Shown here: piece after piece, positions 11,453-21,830 of the stretch | Layout: every line of letters starts with the position of its first letter | Position numbering within the stretch: the stretch's first letter is position 1 | From: Nectonema munidae | Taxonomy: Eukaryota > Nematomorpha > Nectonematoida > Nectonematidae | Assembly: GCA_030549495.1 (NCBI GenBank) | Contig: JAUIRK010001050.1 | Location: 1-64,000, forward strand | DNA length: 64,000 nt | Direction: 5' to 3' | Notes under the pieces: model-generated | What the model saw: the letters and a program-made list of their open reading frames with translations, nothing else | What the model was told of the DNA's origin: nothing | The model's database searches: none | Translations under genes and position numbers: made by a program

Positions 11453-11931
11453 AATCAATGGAGAAGTAGCCAAGAGTCGCGTCGAGGCTTGAATAAAATT
11501 TTACCCCCTGCTAAAAACTTTTTGTATGCGTTATAAAAAATTTGTGAGCCAAAAATCTAGATTCATAAAAAGTTAGTGACTTTATAAAAGTTCTAAATTC
11601 TTTTTTACTTTCTACATGTGGAAATAAATAATTATAGCAAAAAAGAATATTATTAAAAAATTTTAGTTAGTATTTTTAAATTAAAAAAAATATTATAATA
11701 ATTAAACGAATTATTTAAAAAATTTAATTTGGTGAGTTTTAGAAAAATTATACAGAACATAGTTCAGGATAAAATTAATTATTCGAGAAGACAGTAGCCG
11801 TAAAATTCAATTAGGAAGGAGTAAGATTTTTAATATTTAATTATACAAGAGTAAGATGTATGTTCTCTTATATTTAATAAATGATATGAATGGCTAGTAT
11901 TTTCCATTAAACTATTTTACGTTACGGCGCG

Positions 11932-12228
11932 CTACCTATATATTTTTCGGGCAAGTGCCCCCCCCCTACCTGAAAATTTTCAACTTGCCCCAAGTGTCTT
12001 AACTTAAGAAAAAATTATAAAAACATATAGCTGAGCAAGTAAATTTGAGAACATTTATGCCATATATTGGAAACAAAACTGTTTGAAAATGATTAAATGC
12101 CTTTATAACAATTTGTTTTTGTAATTTTTATAGTATTTTTAGCGCCCTCTTCTGATATGATAATAAATTTTTTCCATAATTTACATTTTTATTGCCCCCT
12201 CTAATAATTTTTTTTAGCGCGGGTACTG
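11932..12228. mobile_element. Poly-C hAT MITE, copy 1
   Basis: The right end AGCGCGGGTACTG, and on the left GCGCTACCTA followed by a C run, match the element at 56324-56598 in the same arrangement: a terminal repeat of CAG-TGCC-CGCGCT type, then C-rich blocks just inside. The left terminus is worn. Non-coding. Confidence 0.55.
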
Positions 12229-13199
12229 GCGTATTACTAGACTTTCTATCCTCGAATATCATGCCCTTAATTCTAAGATATTTTAAATATGATCTCACTA
12301 GTGATTAGTTTAAGCACAGAAAATAATAATTATCTAAATAATTAATTATAACACCCAGCCTCAAAGTTTAGCGAAAAATATTTAAAAAATTCTCATTTTA
12401 AAAATTAAATAAACATTTAAAGACTGGAAGAATATGGTAATAAAATATCAATAACAAAAATTAAAAAAAAAGTTTTACCTTTTTATGTAAAAAGAAAATA
12501 CGAGTATTAGTCAAAAATGAAATAAAAAAAAGTTATAAGGAGAAAGAGGTTACTATTGAAGTAAAAAAAACTTCCATACTTTTATAGATTTTTTAAAAAA
12601 ATTGTTGCTGGTAGCAAACTTATATATAACATTCCTAATATCGTAATTATTACAGATATTATTCACTATATTGTACTGTTCAATTTATTATAAGAAATCA
12701 TACTTTTATGTATTAAGAGAGCTAATTGAAGATGATTACTTGTTTATGAAAAAGGATATTAATGTTTTTCTAATAAGAGAAGGATCACTATTAGATATAA
12801 ATTTCAATGCTCTGTTTGTTTATTTTCTAACACACAATAGGATGTCCTAAATTATGCCCAGCTCAAAAAAGTTGTGCCCAGCTTGGGGATTTTACTTTAT
12901 ACATTATCATTCAAATGAATATATTAAGTTTATTTTCCTTTAATTGTTAATTAATAACTTTTTTCAATACTTTTTTCATAATAATTATTTTTTTTAATTA
13001 AAAACAATCAATTCTATATATTTTTAAAAATGTTTCACTGAATTTCGTTAGTTTAAAATTTAAATCTAAACCATTTAATACTACAAAAGATTAAATTAAT
13101 AAGGTAACATTATAAATTTCAATTTCATTCTAAAGTATGAAGAATATAATTCAATTTATTTAGATCAAAACAGGTGTTTTGTAGTGTCACAACCAATAT

Positions 13200-15190
13200 T
13201 CAAGAAAAAGAAAAGCATGAAAAAAAACAAATTAATTCAAATGAGGTAACTCAATTTGTGAAAGATAAAGACAGATCATTAATATAATGTTGAAATAGTT
13301 GCTCTTTAAACTTGACGAATGAGGTTATTTTTCTAACGGATCTTGGGATGGAGTTAAAAAGCGGAGAAGTAGAATAAAATGTCTTTTTCAATTTTTTGTT
13401 TTTGGATCGGATTGGTGGGATGTTAAAAAATTTGTTTAGACTGACATGTTTTTCTTCTGAGGAGCAGTGAAGTTCTTGTCAAAAGAAGAAATTTGAGCTG
13501 AAGGTAATTGATGCTTGGGAGAATTTTTAAGGATTTGTAGTGATCAATTGAAATGTTTAAAGATTGTTTTATGTTAAAAATATATTTCAGACAGTTTTTA
13601 ATTAGTCTTTCAAACTTGTCCATGTCCTTCTTGTTTAGAAGTACGTTTTCAGGCCATAATTAAAATTGTTGAGAATATAGGCTTTAACCAGTAAAGTTTT
13701 ATGAGAGATAGTTAGGAATGAAGTAGACTTTTTCAGAACATTGAACCGGTGTTTGGATTTTGCCATGATTATGTTGAAGTGGTGTTTGATTGTAAAGGTG
13801 TTTGAGATATTAATTCCAAGATATTTATGGAATTTGTAGTTTTAATGTTCTCTGCTTTAAATGAAGTTGAGGTACTGGCATAAACTTTGTGTTAGAAAAG
13901 TGTCGTATACGTTTTAGAAAGGTTGATGGATATGTAATTTTCTAATCTCTACTGGATCTTGTATGATTTGTTCATTATGGTTGATATATTGACTGTTGTT
14001 GTTGTCGTTGGTGTTGGTTATACTTTTACATGTTTGCTTCAAAAATTTCCAGAATTATTTTTGGTTAGGTGAGTGCGTAAGAAGTTTCCTTTTTATCTAA
14101 TTTTATTTTGATAACTTAATGTTGTTCACAACTTGTAGATGGTTTTGAATTTCTTGAAATCTTTTAGTTGCTTAGAGGAGATGAAGATCTTAAAAAATCG
14201 TTGCGTCTTTTGATTAGGGATTTGATTTCGGGATTAATCCATTAAGGTTCGTAAGCTTTGATTTTGACTGAATAGGATGGACAAGATTTGTTATATATTG
14301 AAAAAATGGGAGTGGAGATGTCGCAAATGAAATAAATATGAATTGTGGTGATTGATGGATGTGATGACAGGAGAAATTATGTATCAATGATTGAGCAGAA
14401 TAGTTATTAAAATTTCTTTTGAGGTAAGAATAGTTTTGATGTTTATTCGAAAAATTGAGGCATGAGAGTAATATTGAGTGATCGGATAGGGGATGCCTGA
14501 AACTTTTGCACAGCTTATGAGGTTGCTCATGTTTGAAAGAATCAGATCAAGTTTGGATTTATAACCGACTTTAAAAAAAGTGTTGCACTTTATGAGTTGT
14601 TTGAGGTTGAATTCATTTTTTAGGCGAAAGAAGTTCGGCCTTTCTTTGTTTGGATAGCACTGTTTTGTAATTGAGATCGCCGATTATAAAAATATTTGCG
14701 TAATTGAGTTGTTGTAAAATTTCGTGAAGTTGTTCGAAGTAATGAGTTTGGCTAGGAGAGCGGTAGCAAACCACGAGGAGAAAAAACATGTTGCAGGTTT
14801 TTATTTTCAACAATAGTGTTTCGTCCAAGTCTGTTTTAATTTCTTGGCATAGGATATCTTTTTTTATATAACAAAGTACACCACCGCCTTTAGTTATAAA
14901 TCGGTCTTTATGATAGATGTTGTAATTGTTGAGGTATGTTAAAGAATCCATTTTCGATAACCATGCTTCAGAAAGTGTGAATATCGATGCATTTAACTTT
15001 GAAATCAAAATATTAATTTCGTCAATTTTATTAGGAAGGCTTCTGATATTAAGGTGAAAGATAGAGAATTTGTTGGCAAGTTCCTTGGAATACAAATGAT
15101 AACTATTGTTTGTTGCGACTATATTCTTCAGCTTGAGTTTATAAATGGGAAAAAAATTGTTGAGCAAATTCTTGATCATTGAATTGCATG
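13200..15190 (-). mobile_element. CR1/L2-like LINE, internally deleted
   Basis: On the minus strand the 188-codon open frame 14613-15179 is an apurinic endonuclease domain: FSIFHLNIRSLPNKIDEI, then LSEAWL, GGGVLCYIKKDI and FIIGDLN. Below it lie the endonuclease-RT linker (NPEIKSLIKRRNDFLR, then DPVEI), the end of the RT/thumb region (NYGLKTYF; YKSLKILPSINYLQLK within 13423-13623) and a C-terminal block with the pattern ST-SPLFNSIPRSVR-FK-LF-HY ending in a TGA at 13251. The catalytic RT core is not visible between about 13900 and 14100, so this copy has lost it, and several frame breaks are present. The C-terminal block is shared with the LINE 3' end at about 24005-24320. Confidence 0.8.
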
Positions 15191-15673
15191 TTTAGGAAGA
15201 AGTTTTTCGAACATTGAGTCAAACAGGATTATTACAGGGATAAAAAAAATATAATTAGGGTTTAAATTATAAAATATATAGTTAAATAAAAAGAAGGGTT
15301 ACCGCTTTGGCAACGTTAACCATTTTAGGAATTAAGGTTGAGTTGAGTCAAAAAAGATTATAACTATAACATTTTGCTTATTATAACTCGTGGCTTTCTC
15401 CTAGTTATTACCTAATTTAATATAATATAAACATTTGCTTACAAATTTGTATGTAATTTTGAGCTCACTAACATTTTAAACTTCTAAAAAAAAATAAATA
15501 AAATCATTTATATCAAATAATAAACTTTCACTCTGCCTAGAAGTTCTTGAAACTGAGTAGAAGCTATAATTTTTCTTTTATATATGAGAAATTTTACCAA
15601 ATAAACTGTTATGTTTTAACCAGAGAAAGAGTAAAATAAAAGAAGGTACACTTTATTGAAAGCCAAAGAAGAA

Positions 15674-15699
15674 GTGTGTCTATTCTGACAGACACACTT
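15674..15699. repeat. Short hairpin in the candidate LTR
   Basis: AAGTGTGTCT and AGACACACTT form a perfect 10-bp inverted pair with an 6-nt loop region, next to the TATA-like sequence in the R-like part of the candidate Gypsy LTR. Confidence 0.5.
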
Positions 15700-15886
15700 G
15701 TATTTATACAAGTGCTACGACATTTCATCATACAATATTTCATCACGCCAAATTTCATCACAACGACATTTCATCACACGACATTTCATCACGCGACATT
15801 TCATCACACACAACTCCATTTTATTACAACAACCCTTCATCATACAACATTTCATGGCATAAAACTGTGAATTTTATAAAAAAAAC

Positions 15887-16245
15887 TAGCGATGTACCTA
15901 TATATTGGTTTCGGCTATTTTTTTAAAGAATCGGTATTGAATCATTTTTTCAAATAAACAAAAAAATATTTTTAATAAAAGTCAAACTTTGAAAAATTTC
16001 TTACAAATTTTAATGAATTAATATAATATATATAACAGTATTTTTCATTAAAAATAGAAATTCTATTTTTGTATTAACTTAAAAATATTAATATTTATTT
16101 ATTTGAATCTGAAACAATATTTTTTCTCTAAAATTTATATTAAATAAACAAAATGTTATCTAATTTGTTTTTTAATAAACATAATGTTAATTTAGTTTTG
16201 ACAAAACTGAAGTTGTTTGTAATATTTAGAATCGGTGCATCACTA
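15887..16245. mobile_element. hAT MITE inside the MULE
   Basis: The left end TAGCGATGTACC and right end GGTGCATCACTA form an inverted pair of the TAGTGATGCACCGAT type. The A-rich flanks (AAAAAAAC, AAAAACC) allow only a weak target duplication. It is related by its ends to the element at 40710-41262. Confidence 0.55.
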
Positions 16246-16439
16246 AAAAACCTTACTCCAGTAATGAAAAATGATGAAAAAACATTAACTCTTTTATTTA
16301 ATTTATTCATATTAAATTTAAACATGAAATTTCAACAACGAGAGTATTATAATTTTATTTACCTCAAAAAACAATAAGAAAAATAACGAAAAATAAAACA
16401 TTTTATTGTTGAAAACAAACTACTTACAGGCAGAATATT

Positions 16440-17817
16440 GAACAGCTCTAAGGTATGATATGATATCAGATTGTCCAAATTGACTAGTTAGGCATTTGAT
16501 CTTCTATTTGATCGACAGATATTTCTTATTGGCCGGTAGAGTAACACCAGTAATTCCTTGCATTAAGTTTAAACGTTGAAACGTGATGTCCTTGCAAATT
16601 CCATTTAGGAAATTCCAAATTGTTGGGTGGCTGCACTGAAAGAAAAATTGCAAAGCGTAATGCCTCTACGGCATTTTTAGTTCGAGCGACTCCTTCCACA
16701 AAATTTTCAAATGATTACATTTTGCAATAGGAAAAAGTGGGTTTCTTGCTGCTCCATTTCTTCTATATCTTCCTCTAATATATGTGTTTTTGAAGTATGT
16801 TAGAAGTTGATTAATTTTTTCATTTTCCGGCACATGCTCTGCTAAAGTATCAAAATCATTTTCAACTCAATTTGTTGGTATTAAAGAAAGTGCAGGTAAA
16901 CAAAGAACCAGTGTGGTTAGTTCAGTATCACTTTCCATTTCGGATTTCATTCCCAATTCTACGACTTTTTTATACACACTCTGTGAAAGATGAAAAAAAA
17001 AACCTTTAATTTCGGTATTCGGAAAAGCATACTGAAATTCCGTCATTGCCGCAATTTCAAAATCTAGGAGAATTTGTTCATGATTTGCACCAGGAACAAT
17101 TTCTTTTATTGCTTTCATCAACCTTCTATAAGTATTTCTACTTTTGTTCTTCAAAAGAGCATACATTCCAGCTGAATTGCGCCCTTCTCCAAATTGAAAA
17201 TGAAGAGTGTATACTTGATAAAATAAGGAAGGGACAACCTTGAATGTTCCATCAGCAATCCAAATTTTGGACGAGACAAACAAGAAACTTCACTATGTCC
17301 AAATATAAGAAATCTTTCTGTGTCGTCAACGCCCGAATCATACAACAACATTTCGCGAAACTTGCCTGTAACTTCAAAATTCGTTGAGGTAGGCAACACT
17401 AATGACGCATTGAACCTTTTTTTAGATTGAGGTAACGTTCGAATCAGACTTGGTTTTTTTGGTATTAGCATCATAGCTGAAGTAGATACATTTTGGGAAA
17501 ATTGGCTAGCAACAATCATAGGAGCTGCACCAACTTCTTTCTTTGCAATTTCCATTTTATTTACGGCTAATTTCGAGCTGGTTTTTTCTCTGTCCAAATA
17601 ATGGGAATGCTCAGGTTTTGGTAAAGAAATCACACGCTTCCCTAAAGTTGTAATAAACGTGTTACATCTTTTTTTTGATACTCTGCACATCGCCAACGAA
17701 TAGAGGTATCTTTGTTTTCTCGATGTTTATAATATTCGCAATTTTTGAATATCACGGTTTCTTTTTCTTTAGAAGTTGTTCCAAAATTACAGAAATTTTC
17801 AATTGTATTGTTTTCCA
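16440..17817 (-). pseudogene. MULE transposase with FLYWCH-type zinc finger, broken
   Basis: The frame starts at an ATG read from 17817. A FLYWCH-type finger comes first (IRWRC and the downstream T, in about 17780-17640), then a linker with STNFEVTGKFREMLLYDSG, then the MULE catalytic domain: WIADGTFKVVP (first acidic residue), FQFGEGRN, LLDFEIAAM (second acidic residue) and FFFHLSQSVYKKV, where families usually show a CHFH-like motif. The C-terminal block has HVPENEKINQLL and YFKNTYIRGRYRRNGAARNP, ending in ARNPLFPI as in intact MULE transposases. The blocks are in order but change frame at about 17696, 17283 and 16866, with stops in the C-terminal part, so it cannot make an active enzyme. 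Confidence 0.8.
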
Positions 17818-19891
17818 TTGTAATTATTTTTCAAGTGCAAAAACTTTATGATTTAAGCAACAGAGAATAAACAGAAAGGAAAAAGAAAATAAAGTTAGTT
17901 ATTTTCAAAAAGAAAAAAACTAACAAGGAAGTGTTGGTGAACAGAAGGGGAATAAAAATTTAAGATTATCTATATCATACTCAGGTAAAGCCCATCATAC
18001 CCAGGTAAAATTTGTACGCTTCTATATGCTCTAATACTTCCTATATGGATTAATATTGTATTAAACTTTTAATCCTTTACAACAAACAACCCATGCATAT
18101 GATGAAATGTCGTGTGATGAAGTGTCGTTATGATGAAGTGTCGTGTGATGAAGTGTCGTTATGATGAAATGTCATAAGTTTTTATACACTGGAAATATAC
18201 TATGCAAATTTTCCAGTAACAACCCTAATCAAATGAATGGATCTTTGTAAGAAACTATTTCCATTCCACTCGTCGATTGATTTCTTAAACCGCGAAAACC
18301 ATCTCGATATCATCTTTACTTTCCTCACCATCAAAAATTGGGTCGTTGAACGCAGGCAGGCGACTCAGAGCATCAGCATTGGAGTGATCCTTGGTTCTCC
18401 GGTATTTAATGTCGTAGTCAAACTGATTCAACATTGGCCCACAGAGCAAGACGATTTGCAGCGAGGGTGGGGGTAGCTTTTCCTGGTCCAAAATCGCAAT
18501 GAGAGATCGATGGTCCGTGGCAAAGGTAAACTTCCGTCCGTAGATTTACTGGTAGAATTTCTTCAATCCGAAGACGATGACAAGGGCTTTTTTCTGAATT
18601 TGGCTGTAATTCTTCTGAGTTTCAGTAAGAATTTTGGAAACGTTGGAGATGCGTTCGCTTCGGTCTTGGTAACGATGGAATAGAACAGCTTCGATTCCGA
18701 CGCTGGATGCATCACAGGAAATTCTGACAGGTAGTGCTGGATTGTAATGGACAAGCACATTCTCCGACGACAGGAACTCCTTCGATTTAAGATATGCGTC
18801 TCCCTGTTCTTGACCACAGTGCCAAGGTTCGGACTTCTTGTTTAGGCGGTATAGAGCTTGTTTTGGGGCATGAACTTGGAGTAGAAGTGGAGAGATCCTA
18901 AATAGGATTTCAGAGTAGAAATGTTTGTTTTCCACGCATGGTTGTGCAAATATACACTTCTTCACGCGACATCGAAGCTCTTTTTCATCCAGACGTTGTG
19001 CCAAGTCAATCTTGGAAAATCCATAACTACCTCCTAACTTGCACATCAGTTCTGCTGAAAGAGGTATGGGATGATGATGATCCTTTAGCTGTTGGTTCAC
19101 CGTAACTGAGTAGTCCCTACAAACGCGGTTCTTTGCCTTCTCTCTCCAGGTCGTCCAGCATCGCGAATGGGACTGACCTTGCTTTGCAGAAGATAGGTTT
19201 GGCGTTTGGCTTGAACTCTATCTCCAGGTAGAAATTTTTGAGGCATCCAAGCTTTGGTTTCCATAGGTTTGGGGACTGCTTGCAAATGTCCCTGACGCTA
19301 ATTTAGCAGGTCTGTGTCTTGTTTCAGGTGACTGAAAACGGCGTAGCATGGGTCCGCAGAATCAAGGACTTTGTCTACCAAAATTTGGTTGCAACTCGTC
19401 CTAAGAGATTGAGGTCTTTGGTGACCGTGTAAATAATGTCAACACCCTCTTCGGTTCCTGGTACTTTGGTCCTAGCTCTGAAGCTCCCCTCAGTCGACAA
19501 GCTGTGCTCACTTGCGGATTCATATTCGGGCGTCGGCTGATCTAATTTAGGTTGTCCTAAGGTGTCCCACTGCTGTTTTGTAATGAAGTTACCCGTTGTG
19601 GCAGTATCGATTTCCATAAGACATTTTTGATTCGTGATCTCGATAGGAACTTCTAGCTTTGGGACATTCGTTTGGGTTGTAGTAGTAACTCCAACAATGA
19701 CTTTCAACTGCGCCTTCTCACCAGCTTTCTTTTTTCGACACACAGCTTCCAGATGTCCCTTGGGGTTGCAAAAATTGCAGATAGCCTCCTTGAAACTACA
19801 TTCGTTGGCTTTGTAATTGGGCTTGCCGCAGCGGTAGCAAGTTACTTTGGCCTTTTCTGCATCACTTAGCTTCTTGTGTCGTTTTGAGTAG

Positions 19892-20174
19892 TGTAATATT
19901 CAAATTTAACAGAGAAAGTAATTTCTCTCTTTTTACATTTGAATATAACACTCATATTAATTATTATGTTTGAATATACTTTACACCCTATCTCTTTCTA
20001 TTAAAACTTGTTTGGTTTCTTATTTGAATGTTGTCACTATGTTACAAATTGTCCATACACTTATTCATATTTCATTATATATAAACAACCGCTTTTTCTT
20101 GTTACATCACTTTGTGTTATCCATTTTGTTGAATAAAAACTCCAGTCTTTCAGTCATCTTCCTTATTCACCACA
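19892..20174 (+). mobile_element. Solo LTR inserted in the Gypsy fossil
   Basis: A 283-bp block starts TGTAATATTC and ends ATTCACCACA, is flanked by AGTAG and AGCAG (a 5-bp target duplication with one mismatch), and contains a TATA-like TATATAAA near 20077 and AATAAAA near 20133 followed by a T/C-rich tail, as in an LTR. Its first 60 bases fold into a long hairpin. It splits the gag region of the older element and is therefore younger than it. Confidence 0.6.
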
Positions 20175-20429
20175 AGCAGAATCTTCCTATCCACTTTATT
20201 GTCGGCCAACGGCGTGAACTTCGAACTTGTAGTGATCGGAGTAGAAGAATATATCATAGGTTTTCCAGCCATGTTCTCAATCAGCGTTTCAATAAGCTGT
20301 TTTTGCTTATCTATCTGCTGCTGGTCTTCCCGACGTTACTGAGTTATGCTTTCCATAAGCAGCTGTCTTTGCTGATCCATCTGCTGTTGCATGAGCTTGA
20401 GTAGATCCTTGGTTTTCGCCATGGTGCGA

Positions 20430-20966
20430 GATACTGATTTTGTTCAATCCGATGACGTATTCATCAGATCCGGGGGCTTTAATAATAAATGGCTTCGTGA
20501 GAGTGAATGTTCTATAAAAAATCTTTCTGGAGCTCTAACCTCTGCAATCGATCTTAAAAAGTTTGCACTTAAAAGAGGAATGTTACAAAGCTATGATCTT
20601 GCACTGAAACTGGAAAAAGACATTGAGCAAGTAATGGTTTTAGGACAGCTAGCAAAAAAGCAACCATTAATCGATACCCTACTTTAATAAAAAGTAAAAT
20701 TAGTACCCGTTTTTTGCAAAATAAAAATAACTTTATAGATTTTACTTTTTATATTTCTGTGACATTTTAAGTTTATTTTCCAATTTTTTAACCATGTAAT
20801 AATTTAAATAATATAAAGAAGAGAAAAAATATAAATGTTTTCGATTGATTATAACAGTTATCCTTTTACTCTCAAATAACATGACTACTCCTCTAGTGAG
20901 GTCAATCCTAAATAACGGTCAAAAGACTTGGTCCCTATGGTGACCTCATTAGAGGAGTTCTACTGT
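20430..20966 (+). mobile_element. Tigger (pogo) 3' end
   Basis: The open frame to 20687 ends with a block of the form DLKKFALKRG-LKLEKDIEQV-KKQPLIDTLL, matching the C-terminal tail of Tigger/Jerky-type transposases. The right terminus CTACTG at 20966 is followed by TA, as expected for Tc1/mariner-superfamily insertion. Just inside it is a strong hairpin, ACTCCTCTAGTGAGGTCA (20884) with TGACCTCATTAGAGGAGT (to 20958). The 5' part is missing; the join with the Gypsy fossil is at about 20425. Confidence 0.65.
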
Positions 20967-21830
20967 ATATATTTTAGCAGAATTTTTGAAATAATAATTT
21001 AATCTTAAAGAATAATGGATAACTTTTTGTGTGGTTACAAAAGAGAATATACTAATAATGAAAATGCTGAAGATAATACAGGTGAAATTAGTGAAAAGAA
21101 ATGTAATACAACTCCCAAGATAAGAAAATACTATCAATCTTATTTATCGTTACGTTTACAAGTATCGTTATAAGTGACTAGCAGAAACCAGTGTTTGTTA
21201 TTTACCAAATTTTAGGCTGCAGATAGTAAGAGACCTTGCAAATTGAGGCGATACTTTGAAACTATGCATTCTGAATACGTTAGTAAGAACAAAGAATTTT
21301 TTCAAAATAAATTTTATTGAATTTAATAGACAAAAGAAAGCATTCAAAAAACTAGTTCTGTTCTATCAAACGCCTTCCTAGCTTCATATCAAGTTTCTTA
21401 CAGAACTTACTATATGTAAAAACTAGTTTTGCCGGGAGTTACAAATACCGGTTGCTGATAATACAGTAAACAGAAGAATAGCTGATATATCTGAAGATCT
21501 TTGTGATCTTAATTTCTAGACAGCGTACATCAAAATTTGCCATACATGTCGATGATGCTACTGATATAGCTAAAGATGCTCATTTAATTGAATATGCTCG
21601 ATATATTGCAGAAAATAATATAATAGAAGATTACTGCTAAAGAAATTTCTGAAAAGAGCACAGCTAATCAAATTTTTAGTATAATTGACACTTTTTTGAT
21701 GAAAATTAGTGTTAATCAAAGAAAAAGCACCTAAAGTTATTTGAACGCAGTGCATGCTTCACAGAGCAGCTCTTGTGTCAAAAAATATGAGCGAATAACT
21801 TAATACTATTTTTATAAAAGTTATAAACTA

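Larger units (their letters stand above)
9984..13200. other. Intergenic stretch with hAT MITEs and tRNA-like remnant
   Basis: Upstream of GPN2 nothing coding is seen for 3.2 kb. It holds a hAT MITE at 10273-10694, a tRNA-like remnant at about 11395-11450 and a poly-C MITE at about 11932-12228; the rest is A/T-rich sequence with homopolymer runs. The GPN2 promoter must lie just above 9983, but no element can be called. Confidence 0.6.
15712..18180 (-). mobile_element. Mutator-like element (MULE), 2.47 kb
   Basis: The element is bordered by TTTATACAA (15703-15711) and TTTATACAC (18181-18189), a 9-bp target duplication with one mismatch, the size used by MULEs. Its termini are inverted arrays of a short unit of the form ACATTTCATCACACG: about nine units at 15717-15860 and five or six at 18096-18176. 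Inside lies a broken transposase on the minus strand and a small hAT MITE. It is inserted in what looks like the promoter part of the LTR of the Gypsy fossil. Confidence 0.8.
15607..20425 (-). mobile_element. Gypsy-type LTR retrotransposon fossil, broken
   Basis: An old Ty3/Gypsy-like copy on the minus strand, with many breaks. Parts seen, in order from high to low coordinate: the start of a glutamine-rich, coiled-coil-like gag (about 20425 to 20200), zinc knuckles (CNFC-GHL-C type, about 19850-19770), an aspartic-protease-like block (about 19720-19380), the entrance of the reverse transcriptase (about 19100-19000), RNase H (around 18850-18550, with SCDAS) and a following ADALSRLP block. A candidate 3' LTR starts TGTTA and ends TAACA (15607-18221 when its MULE insertion is included; about 137 bp without it) and holds a TATA-like TATAAATA and an AATAAA. 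A solo LTR sits in the gag region. The 5' side is cut off where Tigger-derived DNA begins near 20430. Confidence 0.75.

Noticed and set aside
15717-15860. Stand-alone minisatellite
   Set aside because: The same unit occurs inverted at 18096-18176 with a MULE transposase between and a 9-bp target duplication outside, so it is the terminus of an element.
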